Below, piece by piece: positions 26,766 through 35,790 of a DNA stretch of 64,000 nt. Made by a program: the position numbers and the translations under genes. The notes under the pieces were generated by a model that was not told the DNA's origin, did no database searches, and saw only the letters and a list, made by a program, of their open reading frames with translations. Every line of letters starts with the position of its first letter. Position 1 is the stretch's first letter. The DNA lies in assembly GCA_016235595.1 (NCBI GenBank), contig JACRJX010000041.1:1-64000 (forward strand). Reading direction: 5' to 3'. This DNA is from Verrucomicrobiota bacterium. GTDB lineage: Bacteria > Verrucomicrobiota > Verrucomicrobiia > CAIQCK01.

Positions 26766-29429
26766 ATGTCTTTGTTCATTCCATACGTCTCCAGCGCGAT
26801 GAAGCGCGTGGCGCTTCTGCAAGACCCCGCCCCGACGCTCATCGGCGAGCGCGTCAACGCGCAAGGCTCGCGCAAGATCAAGCAGCTTCTGTTGGCCGAT
26901 GACTACGCCGGCATCGTCCAAGTCGCCCGCCAGCAGGTCGAAAGCGGCGCGCACCTGCTGGACGTATGCGTTGCCGTCACCGAACGCAGCGACGAGGCCG
27001 ACCAGATGCGCATCCTCGTCAAGAAACTCGCCCAAAGCATCGAGGCGCCGCTGGTGATTGACACCACTGATCCGAAGGTGTTTGAGGCGGCGCTGAAGGT
27101 GTATCCCGGTCGCGCCGTGCTCAACTCCATCAACATGGAGAACGGTCTGGATCGCATCGAGACCGTCTGCCCCATCGCTGAGGAACACGGCACGGCGATC
27201 ATCGCGCTTACGATCTCGAAGGAAGACGGCGGCATGGCCAAGACCGCCGACCTGAAGTTCCGCATCGCGGAGAAAATGGCCGCCATCGTCACCCGACGCT
27301 GGCGCATCGAGCCGCACGATCTGATCTTCGACGCGCTCACGTTCACGCTGGCCACCGGCGACGCTGAGTTCAGAAACTCCGCTGCCGAGACCATCGAGGG
27401 CATCCGCCGCATCAAAGCCGGCATTCCCGGCGCGCTGACCTGCCTCGGCGTTTCCAACATCAGCTTCGGTCTCGGCAAGCCCGCGCGCGCCGTCCTCAAT
27501 TCCGTCTTCCTCCATCACTGCGTCCAGGCCGGCCTCGACACCGCCATTGTCAACCCAGCCGAGATCAAACCTTACGCCGAGATTTCCAGTGAGGAACGCT
27601 CGCTCGCCGACGACCTCGTCTTCAACCGGCGTAGCGACGCGCTGCCGCAGTTCATCGCTTACTTCGAGCAGCAAAAGACCGTCGTCTCCGCCGGTCCCTC
27701 GAAGGAAGAAGAGACGCTGGCCGCGCTCGACGCCGCCGGCAAAATCCACTGGAAAATCGTCCACCGCAAACCCGACGGCGCCGAGGCGCTTATCAACGAG
27801 GTGCTCTTCGGCCAAGCGGACGCCCAACAGATCGCCGCGGATTTCCTCGCGCAAAAGCAGACTGATGCGCCGGCGGCATTCGCGGCATTGAAGCCGCGCC
27901 TCGTTCGTCAGCCAGTGGACGTGCTCAACAACGTGCTGCTGCCCGCGATGAAAGAGGTCGGCGACAAGTTCGGCGCGGGCGAGTTGATTTTGCCGTTCGT
28001 GCTCCAGTCGGCCGAGGCCATGAAGCGTTGCGTCGCGCATCTGGAGCAATTCCTCGAAAGGCAGGAAGGCTCGACGAAAGGCAGGGTCGTCCTCGCCACG
28101 GTCTTTGGCGACGTGCACGACATCGGCAAGAACCTCGTCAAAACCATCCTCAGCAACAACGGCTACACCGTGTTTGACCTCGGCAAACAAGTGCCGGTCT
28201 CGACCATCATCAACAAGGCGTTGGAGGTAAAGGCCGACGCCATCGGCCTCTCGGCGCTCCTGGTCTCCACGTCGAAACAGATGCCAATCTGCGTGCAGGA
28301 ACTCCACAAGCAGGGCCAGCAGATTCCCGTGCTCATCGGCGGCGCGGCGATCAACCGCAACTTCGGTTTCAAAGCCGGCTTCGTAGACGACGCGCGCACG
28401 CAGCTTTATCCCGGCGGCGTTTTCTACTCGAAGGACGCGTTTGAAGGGCTCAACTGGTGTGACAAACTCACCCATTCCACCACACGCGCCGACACTATCG
28501 CCACGCAGCATCAGGCTGCGTGCGAATCGCTCGGCATGATTCAGCGCCTCGACCAGCAACGCGCCGATACCGCCGCCGGTCCGCGTGCATTGCGCAGCAA
28601 GGTGAAGCTTGGCGTTGAGTTGCCCGCGCCGCCGTTCTGGGGATGGCGCGTCGTGCCCTACATCAACCCGCGTGAGATTTTCCCGTTGATTGACCGCAAG
28701 ACGCTCTTCCTGCTTCAGTGGGGCGCGTCGAAGGAAAAGGACAAGGGCCGGCTCATCAGCGAGAAGTTCGAACCGTTGCTGCGGCAACTTGAAGACGAAT
28801 TCATCGCGAACAACTACCTGACGCCGAAAGCCATCTACGGTTATTTCCCCTGCGCCAGCGAAGGCAACTCGCTCATCATTTACAACCCGCATGAGGTCTC
28901 GGAAGGCGTGCCGTTGGCCGATCTCACCGAGGTGACTCGCTTCAATTTCCCGCGCCAGCCGGCAGGCGCCAAGCAAAGTCAGAATCTCTGTCTTGCCGAT
29001 TACTTCGCGCCGACGCCCGCGTTTGCGCGCCAACTCGGCGTCCAGAGTGACCGCTGCGACGTGTTGCCGCTCCAACTTGCCACCGTCGGCGCGCGCGGCA
29101 CGGAGATCTGCGACGCGTTGAACGCAAAGAACGACTATACGCGGAGCTACTTCATCCACGGCCTTTACGTCGAGGCAGCCGAGGGAGTCGCGTCATGGAT
29201 GAACGATCGAATCAAGCGCGAGCTGCGGCTCGACGCGCGGCGCGGCCTGCGTTACAGCTTCGGCTACCCCGCCCTGCCCGACCTTGCCGAGCAGGAAAAG
29301 ATGTTCCAGCTGATGCCGATCAAGAAAGAGTTGGGCGTCGAGCTGACCACCGGCTACCAACTCAACCCGGAAGCCAGTACCGCCGCCGTGATTTTGCATC
29401 ATCCCGAAGCAACCTACTTCGTCATCTGA
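26766..29429 (+). CDS. metH: Cobalamin-dependent methionine synthase, folate/B12/reactivation module
   Basis: 887 residues. In order: a pterin-binding methyl-tetrahydrofolate domain (about 1-290; LIGERVNAQGSRK, LDVCVAV), a cap domain (about 330-420), the B12-binding Rossmann domain with DVHDIGKN at about 449-456 whose His is the lower cobalt ligand, and the C-terminal reactivation domain (about 620-887; INPREIFPLIDRKTLFLLQWG, and RGLRYSFGYPALPDL for AdoMet binding). It catalyses methyl transfer from methyl-tetrahydrofolate to cob(I)alamin and on to homocysteine held by the upstream protein. It lacks the homocysteine domain. Downstream is a DUF2127 gene after 25 bases, which may be co-transcribed. 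Confidence 0.95.
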   Translation: MSLFIPYVSSAMKRVALLQDPAPTLIGERVNAQGSRKIKQLLLADDYAGIVQVARQQVESGAHLLDVCVAVTERSDEADQMRILVKKLAQSIEAPLVIDTTDPKVFEAALKVYPGRAVLNSINMENGLDRIETVCPIAEEHGTAIIALTISKEDGGMAKTADLKFRIAEKMAAIVTRRWRIEPHDLIFDALTFTLATGDAEFRNSAAETIEGIRRIKAGIPGALTCLGVSNISFGLGKPARAVLNSVFLHHCVQAGLDTAIVNPAEIKPYAEISSEERSLADDLVFNRRSDALPQFIAYFEQQKTVVSAGPSKEEETLAALDAAGKIHWKIVHRKPDGAEALINEVLFGQADAQQIAADFLAQKQTDAPAAFAALKPRLVRQPVDVLNNVLLPAMKEVGDKFGAGELILPFVLQSAEAMKRCVAHLEQFLERQEGSTKGRVVLATVFGDVHDIGKNLVKTILSNNGYTVFDLGKQVPVSTIINKALEVKADAIGLSALLVSTSKQMPICVQELHKQGQQIPVLIGGAAINRNFGFKAGFVDDARTQLYPGGVFYSKDAFEGLNWCDKLTHSTTRADTIATQHQAACESLGMIQRLDQQRADTAAGPRALRSKVKLGVELPAPPFWGWRVVPYINPREIFPLIDRKTLFLLQWGASKEKDKGRLISEKFEPLLRQLEDEFIANNYLTPKAIYGYFPCASEGNSLIIYNPHEVSEGVPLADLTEVTRFNFPRQPAGAKQSQNLCLADYFAPTPAFARQLGVQSDRCDVLPLQLATVGARGTEICDALNAKNDYTRSYFIHGLYVEAAEGVASWMNDRIKRELRLDARRGLRYSFGYPALPDLAEQEKMFQLMPIKKELGVELTTGYQLNPEASTAAVILHHPEATYFVI

Positions 29430-29454
29430 AGTCTGCCTGCCGCAGTGCCGACCG

Positions 29455-29958
29455 GTGCACGCAGCTTCTCAGCAGCACGTGAGCACCGCCCCAAACAGCC
29501 CAAGCCACCGCCAGCATGTGGCGCTGAGAATCATCGCAGTCTTCAAGCTCGTGAAAGCTATGCTGATGCTGGTGGTGGCGTTCGGTGCGCACGCGTTGGT
29601 CAGCCACGATCTATCCCAATGGGCGCATGGCATGACAGGCGAGCTGCAAATGCAGATGCATTCGCATTACGTCCAACTCCTGTTGGCCAAGCTCGGCGCC
29701 ATGCAACCCCATTCACTGGAAGCCATCAGCGCCGTGGCGTTCGGCTTCGCGATGTTGCTCGCGACCGAAGGCATTGGGTTGTGGCTGGAGAAACGATGGG
29801 CCGAATACCTCACCGTAGGCGTCACGGCGTCATTGCTGCCGGTCGAGCTTTACGAACTGTGGCTGCACGCGACGGCGATGAAGCTTGTGGTGCTCTGTGC
29901 AAACGCGGCGGTCGTCGGCTACCTGGTCGTCGTGTTGCATCGAGAGCGACGACCATAG
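29455..29958 (+). CDS. DUF2127 family membrane protein
   Basis: 167 residues from GTG at 29455; a later start is possible because the first 20 residues are polar and unconserved. Four hydrophobic segments are visible, the first beginning ALRIIAVFKLVKAMLML. The C-terminal half has the DUF2127 hallmark RWAEYLTVGVTASLLPVELYEL. The family has no established function. It follows the methionine synthase genes closely. Confidence 0.8.
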   Translation: MHAASQQHVSTAPNSPSHRQHVALRIIAVFKLVKAMLMLVVAFGAHALVSHDLSQWAHGMTGELQMQMHSHYVQLLLAKLGAMQPHSLEAISAVAFGFAMLLATEGIGLWLEKRWAEYLTVGVTASLLPVELYELWLHATAMKLVVLCANAAVVGYLVVVLHRERRP

Positions 29959-30044
29959 TTCACCGGCGAACCATAGCCATTGAGACGATGCTCTTGGCGA
30001 TGGCGAAGCGAGGTCATACTCATCGCGACCACGTGGCCTACTCC

Positions 30045-30286
30045 CTAAAAGAAGTAGTCCCGGTCCACGCCGTCATACTGACCCATGCGCAAGCAACAGT
30101 TTTTGAAATTTCCGGCCCGAACCGCACGGACAGAGATCGTTCCTACCGAGCTTCTCGAACAGGTCTTTGCCGCCATGCACAACGCGATGACCGCGTTTGA
30201 CCTTCGTTTCGGATGGGAACCCCTTGCGGCGCTTGCTAGTGCGCTCGAAAAAAGGGGCCGTCGTATTGGTGTGGGTTGTTTGCCAT
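30045..30286 (-). pseudogene. SEC-C motif small protein, interrupted by two frameshifts
   Basis: An excellent ribosome site (AAGGAG, plus-strand 30292-30297) precedes an ATG at 30286 that opens MANNPHQYDGPFF and then runs out of frame. Removing one base from the A6 run at 30248-30253, and one from the AAA at 30106-30108, restores a continuous 79-codon gene ending at the TAG at 30045-30047. The restored protein contains KVKRGHRVVHGGKDLFEKLG and a complete SEC-C zinc motif (CPCGSGRKFKNCC). Without the second correction the final Cys pair is lost. The total of 242 bases is exactly 240 plus two extra. Both lesions are in short homopolymers, so assembly error is as likely as gene decay. Confidence 0.75.
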
Positions 30287-30450
30287 ACGTGCTCCTTCGT
30301 TATGTTGATGCATGCAATCAAACACGCCATGCGCAAACGAGTCAAGTTGGATTGGCTGCAGAACGAAGCCTGAATCCGTGTTGAAAGCGACATGGCGACG
30401 GCGCGCCAGAAACCGCCGGAGGCACAATGTCCGTCGGCAGCCGCCAACGA

Positions 30451-31254
30451 TCACGGCTTCGCCGGCGCCTGCCAGACGCGAACCCAGTCCACATCCATCT
30501 TCGTCTTGCTGTCCACGAGCGAACCATAGCCTTCGGCGGGACAGTTGCCGGCCCAACTCTTGTCCTGAATCTCGCAAGTGAGCAGCAGATACTCGCTCCG
30601 CCGGGAGACGGCGTTGGTCGTGGCCCATTTCTCCACGCCGTCGTAGTAGAACGTGTATCGTTCCGGCGTCCAATGCAGCGTGTAGACGTGCCATTCGCCC
30701 GGGAGCGGTTGTGCGCTGAATTCCGGAGTGACCTTCGTGCCTGCTGTTTTGTGGTTCTTGCCGTAGCCGTCCCAGTGGAGGTTGATGACATACATGTCGC
30801 GCAGGTCCTTGCCTTTGTTGTCACTGGCGCGGTGTTCGACAATGTCAATCTCCGTCCCGGCCGTCGCGGGATCTCCCAGCGGCTTGCCCATGGTAGGCGG
30901 CATCATCCAGAACGCACCCCATTGACCCGGCGTAGTCTTGAAACGGATGGCCGCTTCGATGTAGCCGTACGTTGTCTCGAACTTGCCCTTCGTCGATAGA
31001 AAACCGGTATAGTGCTTGCCATCCTTGGTGTAGGTGGTGATCGACAACACCCCATCCTTCACCGCCACGGCATCGGCAGCGGACTGTCCACCTTTGCGGG
31101 GACCGACCATCGCCGTCCATTTGGACGCATCGAGACTATCGCCGTCGAAGTTGTCCTGCCAAAGCAACCTGTAACTTCGCGGCGGCTCAGCCTGCACAAC
31201 GAGAGCCATCAGCGCAAAAGCAAGGAAGGGGGAAATCCGAGTGATCTTGTTCAT
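30451..31254 (-). CDS. Secreted glycoside hydrolase family 16 enzyme
   Basis: 267 residues with a signal peptide (ISPFLAFALMALVVQA). The GH16 beta-jelly-roll landmarks are WQDNFDGDSLDASKW at the N-terminus, YGYIEAAIRFK, the catalytic signature E-I-D-I-V-E at residues 135-140 (nucleophile Glu135, acid/base Glu140), and VYTLHWTPERYTFYYDG. GH16 members cleave beta-1,3/1,4-glucans, agar, carrageenan or xyloglucan; the substrate cannot be told from sequence alone. It is the last gene of a minus-strand cluster with Gfo/Idh/MocA proteins and a sulfatase, which hints at a sulfated polysaccharide. 207 bases separate it from the next upstream gene. Confidence 0.92.
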   Translation of the reverse strand: MNKITRISPFLAFALMALVVQAEPPRSYRLLWQDNFDGDSLDASKWTAMVGPRKGGQSAADAVAVKDGVLSITTYTKDGKHYTGFLSTKGKFETTYGYIEAAIRFKTTPGQWGAFWMMPPTMGKPLGDPATAGTEIDIVEHRASDNKGKDLRDMYVINLHWDGYGKNHKTAGTKVTPEFSAQPLPGEWHVYTLHWTPERYTFYYDGVEKWATTNAVSRRSEYLLLTCEIQDKSWAGNCPAEGYGSLVDSKTKMDVDWVRVWQAPAKP

Positions 31255-31461
31255 GATATGCCTTTATCAGCCGCAAAAAACACATGTCGTGTTTACCATG
31301 CATGCGCGGCTTGGCAAAGCATTTGTTGCAGACACGCAGGAAGTCGCTGCGTGTGGCATCACTCCGCCCTCACACGACACACCCATTGCCGTGCCATGAG
31401 GTCGAGTCGAACCTCAGAACCAGCAATATCACCAAAGAGGTTTTGTGCAGAAAGAAGATGC

Positions 31462-32733
31462 TCAGGCTTTGCGGATCGTCCGTGTCTTGTGATCGTACGT
31501 CGTGCGGCGGCCAAATTTGAACGACTCCACGGCCATCAGGCATGTGACGGAGTGCAGATAGCCCGCCTCGATGGGCGCGCGCGTGGGCTTGCCGGTGCGC
31601 ATGCATTGCAGCCAGTTGAGGAAGTGGTCGGGGGTTTCAATCGGCTTGACCTCGTTGACGCCGCGGATCTTGCCATCGCGCTTCGGACCGCCTTCGGCGC
31701 TGTAGGTCGGCGCACCCCAGTTGTCCAGATTCAGCTGGCCTTTCTCGCAGAAGTAACGATGGCGGTTGCCGCCCCCGTTGCCGAAGTTGCTCGAGTAAGC
31801 CACCATGAAGTCTTCCGGATACACCCAGAGCGCCTCGACATGATCGGGGCAGGTGAACTTGTTCTCGTCCTTCCATGTGAACACGCCGCCGTTGCAGACA
31901 CAACTCTTCGGGAACTGCGCATCGGTGATATAGTTATAGAGGTCAATGAAGTGGCAGCCAAGGTTCGCTATAGGGCCGTCGGTGTAGTCGAGGTAACCAT
32001 ACCAGCCGGTGTAAACACCGGCATCGAATGCCCGCTTCGGGGCGTTCATCAGGAACTCGTCCCACGCCACGTCTTCTTTCCTCAGCTCCTTGGACTTCGG
32101 AAGGTGGGCTTTGACATAACCATACCAATAAGGCTTTTCACCGTTGCGGCATTGTTCGATGCGCGACGCCTTGCCGAGAATGCCGGACTTCCACAGTTCG
32201 TGGCAGGCAGTGCTGGAGGGCAGACTGCGGGTCTGCGTGCCGACCTGCACGACGATGCCCGCTTTCTTCACCGCATCCACGGCCCGGCAGAGTTCCTCCA
32301 TGTTGCGCGCCATCGGTTTCTCAACATAAACGTGTTTCTTGGCCTTGGCGGTGGCTTCGAGTTGCATTGAGTGATGATGGTCGGGCGAGGCGATCATGAC
32401 GGCGTCAATGTCCTCGCGCGCCAATATATCGCGATAGCTGACATACTGCTTCACATCGGTGCCATACCATTCCTTGCACATCGCGGCGGCTTCCTCTCGC
32501 GCAAACCGCCACGGATCGGAAACGGCCACGTACTCGACGTTCTCAGCCTTGTCATGCTTATGCACACCCGCCATGTGAGCGAACCGGCCGCGCCCACCGC
32601 AACCGACCTGGGCGATGCGGATGCGGTCGTTCGCGCCCATGATGCGCGCATAACTGCGCGCCGTCATGGCCGTTGCCGTCACGCCGGTGGCGGCGGCTTT
32701 GATGAAATCCCTGCGATTGTAATTTGTGTTCAT
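31462..32733 (-). CDS. Exported Gfo/Idh/MocA family oxidoreductase (copy 1 of tandem pair)
   Basis: 423 residues. A twin-arginine-type leader (NYNRRDFIKAAATGVTATAM) precedes an NAD(P)-binding fold beginning RIAQVGCGGRGRFAHM. The family motif VYVEKPMARN supplies the catalytic-region Lys; ASPDHHHSM and GCHFIDLYNYI add probable active-site His residues. Such proteins oxidise or hydrolyse sugars through an NAD-dependent redox mechanism, and some are glycosidases (GH109 type). It is very similar along its length to the next gene upstream (32770-34020), differing mostly in a short insertion at about residues 208-216, so the pair is a tandem duplication. Export by Tat is inferred. Confidence 0.9.
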   Translation of the reverse strand: MNTNYNRRDFIKAAATGVTATAMTARSYARIMGANDRIRIAQVGCGGRGRFAHMAGVHKHDKAENVEYVAVSDPWRFAREEAAAMCKEWYGTDVKQYVSYRDILAREDIDAVMIASPDHHHSMQLEATAKAKKHVYVEKPMARNMEELCRAVDAVKKAGIVVQVGTQTRSLPSSTACHELWKSGILGKASRIEQCRNGEKPYWYGYVKAHLPKSKELRKEDVAWDEFLMNAPKRAFDAGVYTGWYGYLDYTDGPIANLGCHFIDLYNYITDAQFPKSCVCNGGVFTWKDENKFTCPDHVEALWVYPEDFMVAYSSNFGNGGGNRHRYFCEKGQLNLDNWGAPTYSAEGGPKRDGKIRGVNEVKPIETPDHFLNWLQCMRTGKPTRAPIEAGYLHSVTCLMAVESFKFGRRTTYDHKTRTIRKA

Positions 32734-32769
32734 GTTGAGAATTCCTTGGTTGATTATCCTATTCAGCGA

Positions 32770-34020
32770 TCAGCCCTTCAAAATGGCACGTTTGGCGTGA
32801 TCGTAACTCGTGCGTCGGCCGTATTTGAACGACTCCACAGCCATGAGACACGCGACAGAGTGCAGGTAGCCCGCCTCGATGGGCGCGCGCGTGGTCTTGC
32901 CAGTGCGCAGGCATTGCAGCCAGTCGAGGAAGTGGTCGGGCGTCTCGATCGGCTTGACCTGAACCACGCCACGGATGCCGCCGTCGCGCTTCGGACCGCC
33001 CTCGGCGCTGTAGGTCGGCACAGCCCAGTTGTCGAGGATGAGTTGGCCCTTCTCGCAGAAGAAACGGTGGCGATTGCCGCCTGAGTTTCCAAAGTTGCTC
33101 GAGTACGCCACCATGAAGCCCTCCGGATAAACCCAGAGTGCCTCGACATGGTCGGGGCAGGTGAACTTATGTTCGTCCTTCCACGTGAACACGCCGCCGT
33201 TGCAGACGCAACTCGTTGGGAACTGCACACCGGTAATATAGTGGTACAGATCAATGAAGTGGCAGCCAAGGTTAGCCACGGGGCCGTCGGTGTAGTCGAG
33301 ATAGCCATACCAGCCGGAAATGAGGCTGGCGTCGAACGGCCGTTTGGGCGCGTTACCAAGGAACTCGTCCCAGTCCACGTCCTCCTTCTTGATGTCCTTG
33401 ACGTAGTGATACCAGTAGGGCTTCTCGCCGTTACGGCACTGCTCGATGCGCGAGGCCTTGCCGAGAATGCCCGACTTCCACAGCTCATTGCAGCCCGTGC
33501 TGGTGGGGAGGCTGCGGATTTGCGTGCCAACCTGGACGACGATGCCCGCCGCCTTGACGGCGTCCACGGCACGGCAGAGTTCCTTCATGTTACGCGCCAT
33601 CGGTTTCTCGACGTAAGCATGTTTCTTCACCTTGGCGGTGGCTTCCAAATGCATGGAGTGATGATGGTCAGGAGAGGCGATCAGCACCGCGTCAATGTCC
33701 TTGCAGGCCAGCACGTCGCGGTAGCTGGAAAACTGTTTCACGTCAGTGCCATACCAATCCTTGCAGAGCGCGGCGGCCTGCTCGCGCGCGATGCGCCACG
33801 GGTCGCTCACCGCCACGTACTCGACGTTCTGCGCCTTGTCGTGCTTGTGAACGCCCGCCATGTGCGCGAGCCGGCCGCGCCCGCCGCAGCCGATTTGGCC
33901 GAGGCGAATGCGTTCGTTGGCGCCGATGATGCGGGCGTAGCTGCGCGCCGTCATGGCAGTGGCTGCCGTGCTGATGGCAGCGGTCTTGATGAAATCTCTG
34001 CGATTACAAACGTTGCTCAT
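32770..34020 (-). CDS. Exported Gfo/Idh/MocA family oxidoreductase (copy 2 of tandem pair)
   Basis: 416 residues with a Tat-like leader (CNRRDFIKTAAISTAATAM), nucleotide-binding RLGQIGCGGRGRLAHM, YVEKPMARN and GCHFIDLYHYI. Most positions match copy 1, from the leader to the C-terminus (AGYLHSVACLMAVESFKYGRR). It lies 36 bases upstream of copy 1 and is probably co-transcribed. The two may be specialised for related sugars, or one may simply be a recent duplicate. Confidence 0.9.
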   Translation of the reverse strand: MSNVCNRRDFIKTAAISTAATAMTARSYARIIGANERIRLGQIGCGGRGRLAHMAGVHKHDKAQNVEYVAVSDPWRIAREQAAALCKDWYGTDVKQFSSYRDVLACKDIDAVLIASPDHHHSMHLEATAKVKKHAYVEKPMARNMKELCRAVDAVKAAGIVVQVGTQIRSLPTSTGCNELWKSGILGKASRIEQCRNGEKPYWYHYVKDIKKEDVDWDEFLGNAPKRPFDASLISGWYGYLDYTDGPVANLGCHFIDLYHYITGVQFPTSCVCNGGVFTWKDEHKFTCPDHVEALWVYPEGFMVAYSSNFGNSGGNRHRFFCEKGQLILDNWAVPTYSAEGGPKRDGGIRGVVQVKPIETPDHFLDWLQCLRTGKTTRAPIEAGYLHSVACLMAVESFKYGRRTSYDHAKRAILKG

Positions 34021-34282
34021 TGTAGGGGGTGGCTCCTAAGTTGGCTGTTGAATGTGCGCTTCACAGTGTTGCCGATGGTTCGAGTCGCGTGCGCATCCTA
34101 CGCCCCTGCTCGTTCGCGACGCTACATGGAAACCAACGGATGCTGGTATTTTTCCGACGCGCTCACACGCTCGCTCTCCAGAGCACAAGCCGGGTATTGC
34201 TCCTCCGCTCGCGGAATCACCGAGCCGTTGCGAACACGCGCATGGACTCTTCTGATGCCGATGAGAGCGCGCTCTCGCAACG

Positions 34283-35773
34283 TCACGGCCTGGCCTTTGC
34301 CTTCTTCGACTGCGATGGCTGTTTGGGAACGGCGGCGTTCATCAGTTTGCGCCATTCCAGAACGCGGGCGAACTCGGCCGCGTCGGCGGTGGAGGCGTTG
34401 TAACGGGACACGTCCATGTCCTCGTAGAGGGCGCGGTGCAGCGCAGCGTCGAACTTCGGGTTCGGCGTGTTGGTCTGCACGCCTGTCGCATCGCGCCACG
34501 CGCCAAGCCGGGCGCGGAGTTGCTTGACGCGCTCCGGCTCGCGTTCGGCGAGGTTGTTCTTCTCGCCGATGTCGTTCGCGATGTTGAACAGCTCGACGCG
34601 GCCTTCGTAGTATTCGATGAGCTTCCAGTCACCGTCGCGAACGGCGCCGTCAGGCTGCCCACCCTGGTTGTTGTAGTGTGGGAAATGCCAGAAGAACGAC
34701 CGATTCGGCGCTTCGCCACCAGCGAGCAGCGGCGCAAGGCTTACACCGTCGAGACCCGATGGCACGGACTGGCCGCATATCTCCAGCAGCGTCGGCACCC
34801 AGTCGCTGTTCACCACTGGCGCGTTCACGACGCGGCCAACGGGCACCCGGCCCGGCCAGCGGACAATAAGCGGAATGCGCAGCCCACCCTCGTGGACGAA
34901 ACCTTTGCCGGCGCGATACGGCGTGTTGTGCGTGATCTTCTGGTGCGGACCTTCAGGCACATGCAGGTCGCCGTTGTCGGAGGTAAAGATGACGAGGGTG
35001 TTCCCAGTGAGGCCGAGCGCATCAAGCTTTGCGAGAAGCAAACCGACGGTGTCGTCGAGCGTCTCAATGACGGCGGCATAGACCGGCTCGAACGCCTTGT
35101 TGTTTTTCGCGACGAGCGTCTCCTTTGCGGCGTAAGGAATGTGCGGCGTGTTGTGCGCGAGGTAGAGGAAGAACGGCCGATCGCGGTTCTCTTCGACAAA
35201 CTTCATCGCGTGCGCGGTGAGGTCGTATTCGCCTTTGCCGCCCTCGGTCTCGGACGGCGTGGTGTTGGGCCGGCCGGCGTAAACCACGTCGAAACCTTGT
35301 TCCGCCGGCCCGAAACCTTTGCCGCCAAGATGCCATTTGCCGATGCACGCGCTGACGTAGCCGGCGGGCTTCAGGTATTCCGGGAGTGTCTTCTCCTCCA
35401 ACGGCAACTGCTGGCGAATGACCGGATGCAACAACTTCTGCGGCGGGCAATCCGGCCGGCCCGGCAGATAAGTGGTCAGATGCAGCCGCGCCGGATTCTT
35501 ACCCGTCATGATTGCCGCGCGCGATGGGGAACAGATCGGCTGCGCGCAGTAGGCTGACGTGAAACGCGTGCCTGCCGCTGCCAGCGCGTCGAGGTGCGGC
35601 GTGCGATGCTCGCGCCGCCCGTAACAACCGAGATCATTGATGCCGAGATCGTCGGTAAGAATGAAGACGATGTTGGGGCGTCGCTCTGCCGCACCAGCGT
35701 TGGAGCCACACAACGAGAGTGACAACGTCGCCGCAACCAGCGCCGGGAAAACTGCAAAACGGCGTTTGTTCAT
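34283..35773 (-). CDS. Secreted sulfatase (formylglycine-dependent)
   Basis: 496 residues from the ATG at 35773 (MNKRRFAVF), which begins a signal peptide; a longer upstream open frame is unsupported. The arylsulfatase signature is complete: metal-binding DD at residues 41-42 (FILTDDLG), the modified Cys81 in ICSPSRAAIMTGKNPAR, GKWHLGG, HNTPHIPY and SDNGDLHVPEG. Cys81 must be converted to formylglycine by a maturase not encoded here. It removes sulfate esters from polysaccharides or glycosides. It follows a Gfo/Idh/MocA gene after 17 bases and sits in a cluster with GH16, so a role in breaking down a sulfated glycan is likely. Confidence 0.93.
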   Translation of the reverse strand: MNKRRFAVFPALVAATLSLSLCGSNAGAAERRPNIVFILTDDLGINDLGCYGRREHRTPHLDALAAAGTRFTSAYCAQPICSPSRAAIMTGKNPARLHLTTYLPGRPDCPPQKLLHPVIRQQLPLEEKTLPEYLKPAGYVSACIGKWHLGGKGFGPAEQGFDVVYAGRPNTTPSETEGGKGEYDLTAHAMKFVEENRDRPFFLYLAHNTPHIPYAAKETLVAKNNKAFEPVYAAVIETLDDTVGLLLAKLDALGLTGNTLVIFTSDNGDLHVPEGPHQKITHNTPYRAGKGFVHEGGLRIPLIVRWPGRVPVGRVVNAPVVNSDWVPTLLEICGQSVPSGLDGVSLAPLLAGGEAPNRSFFWHFPHYNNQGGQPDGAVRDGDWKLIEYYEGRVELFNIANDIGEKNNLAEREPERVKQLRARLGAWRDATGVQTNTPNPKFDAALHRALYEDMDVSRYNASTADAAEFARVLEWRKLMNAAVPKQPSQSKKAKARP

Positions 35774-35790
35774 AATGCCTCGTCCAGTGT

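Noticed and set aside
26583..29159. 858-codon minus-strand open frame
   Set aside because: Shadow of the methionine synthase gene; the plus-strand frame has full domain matches.
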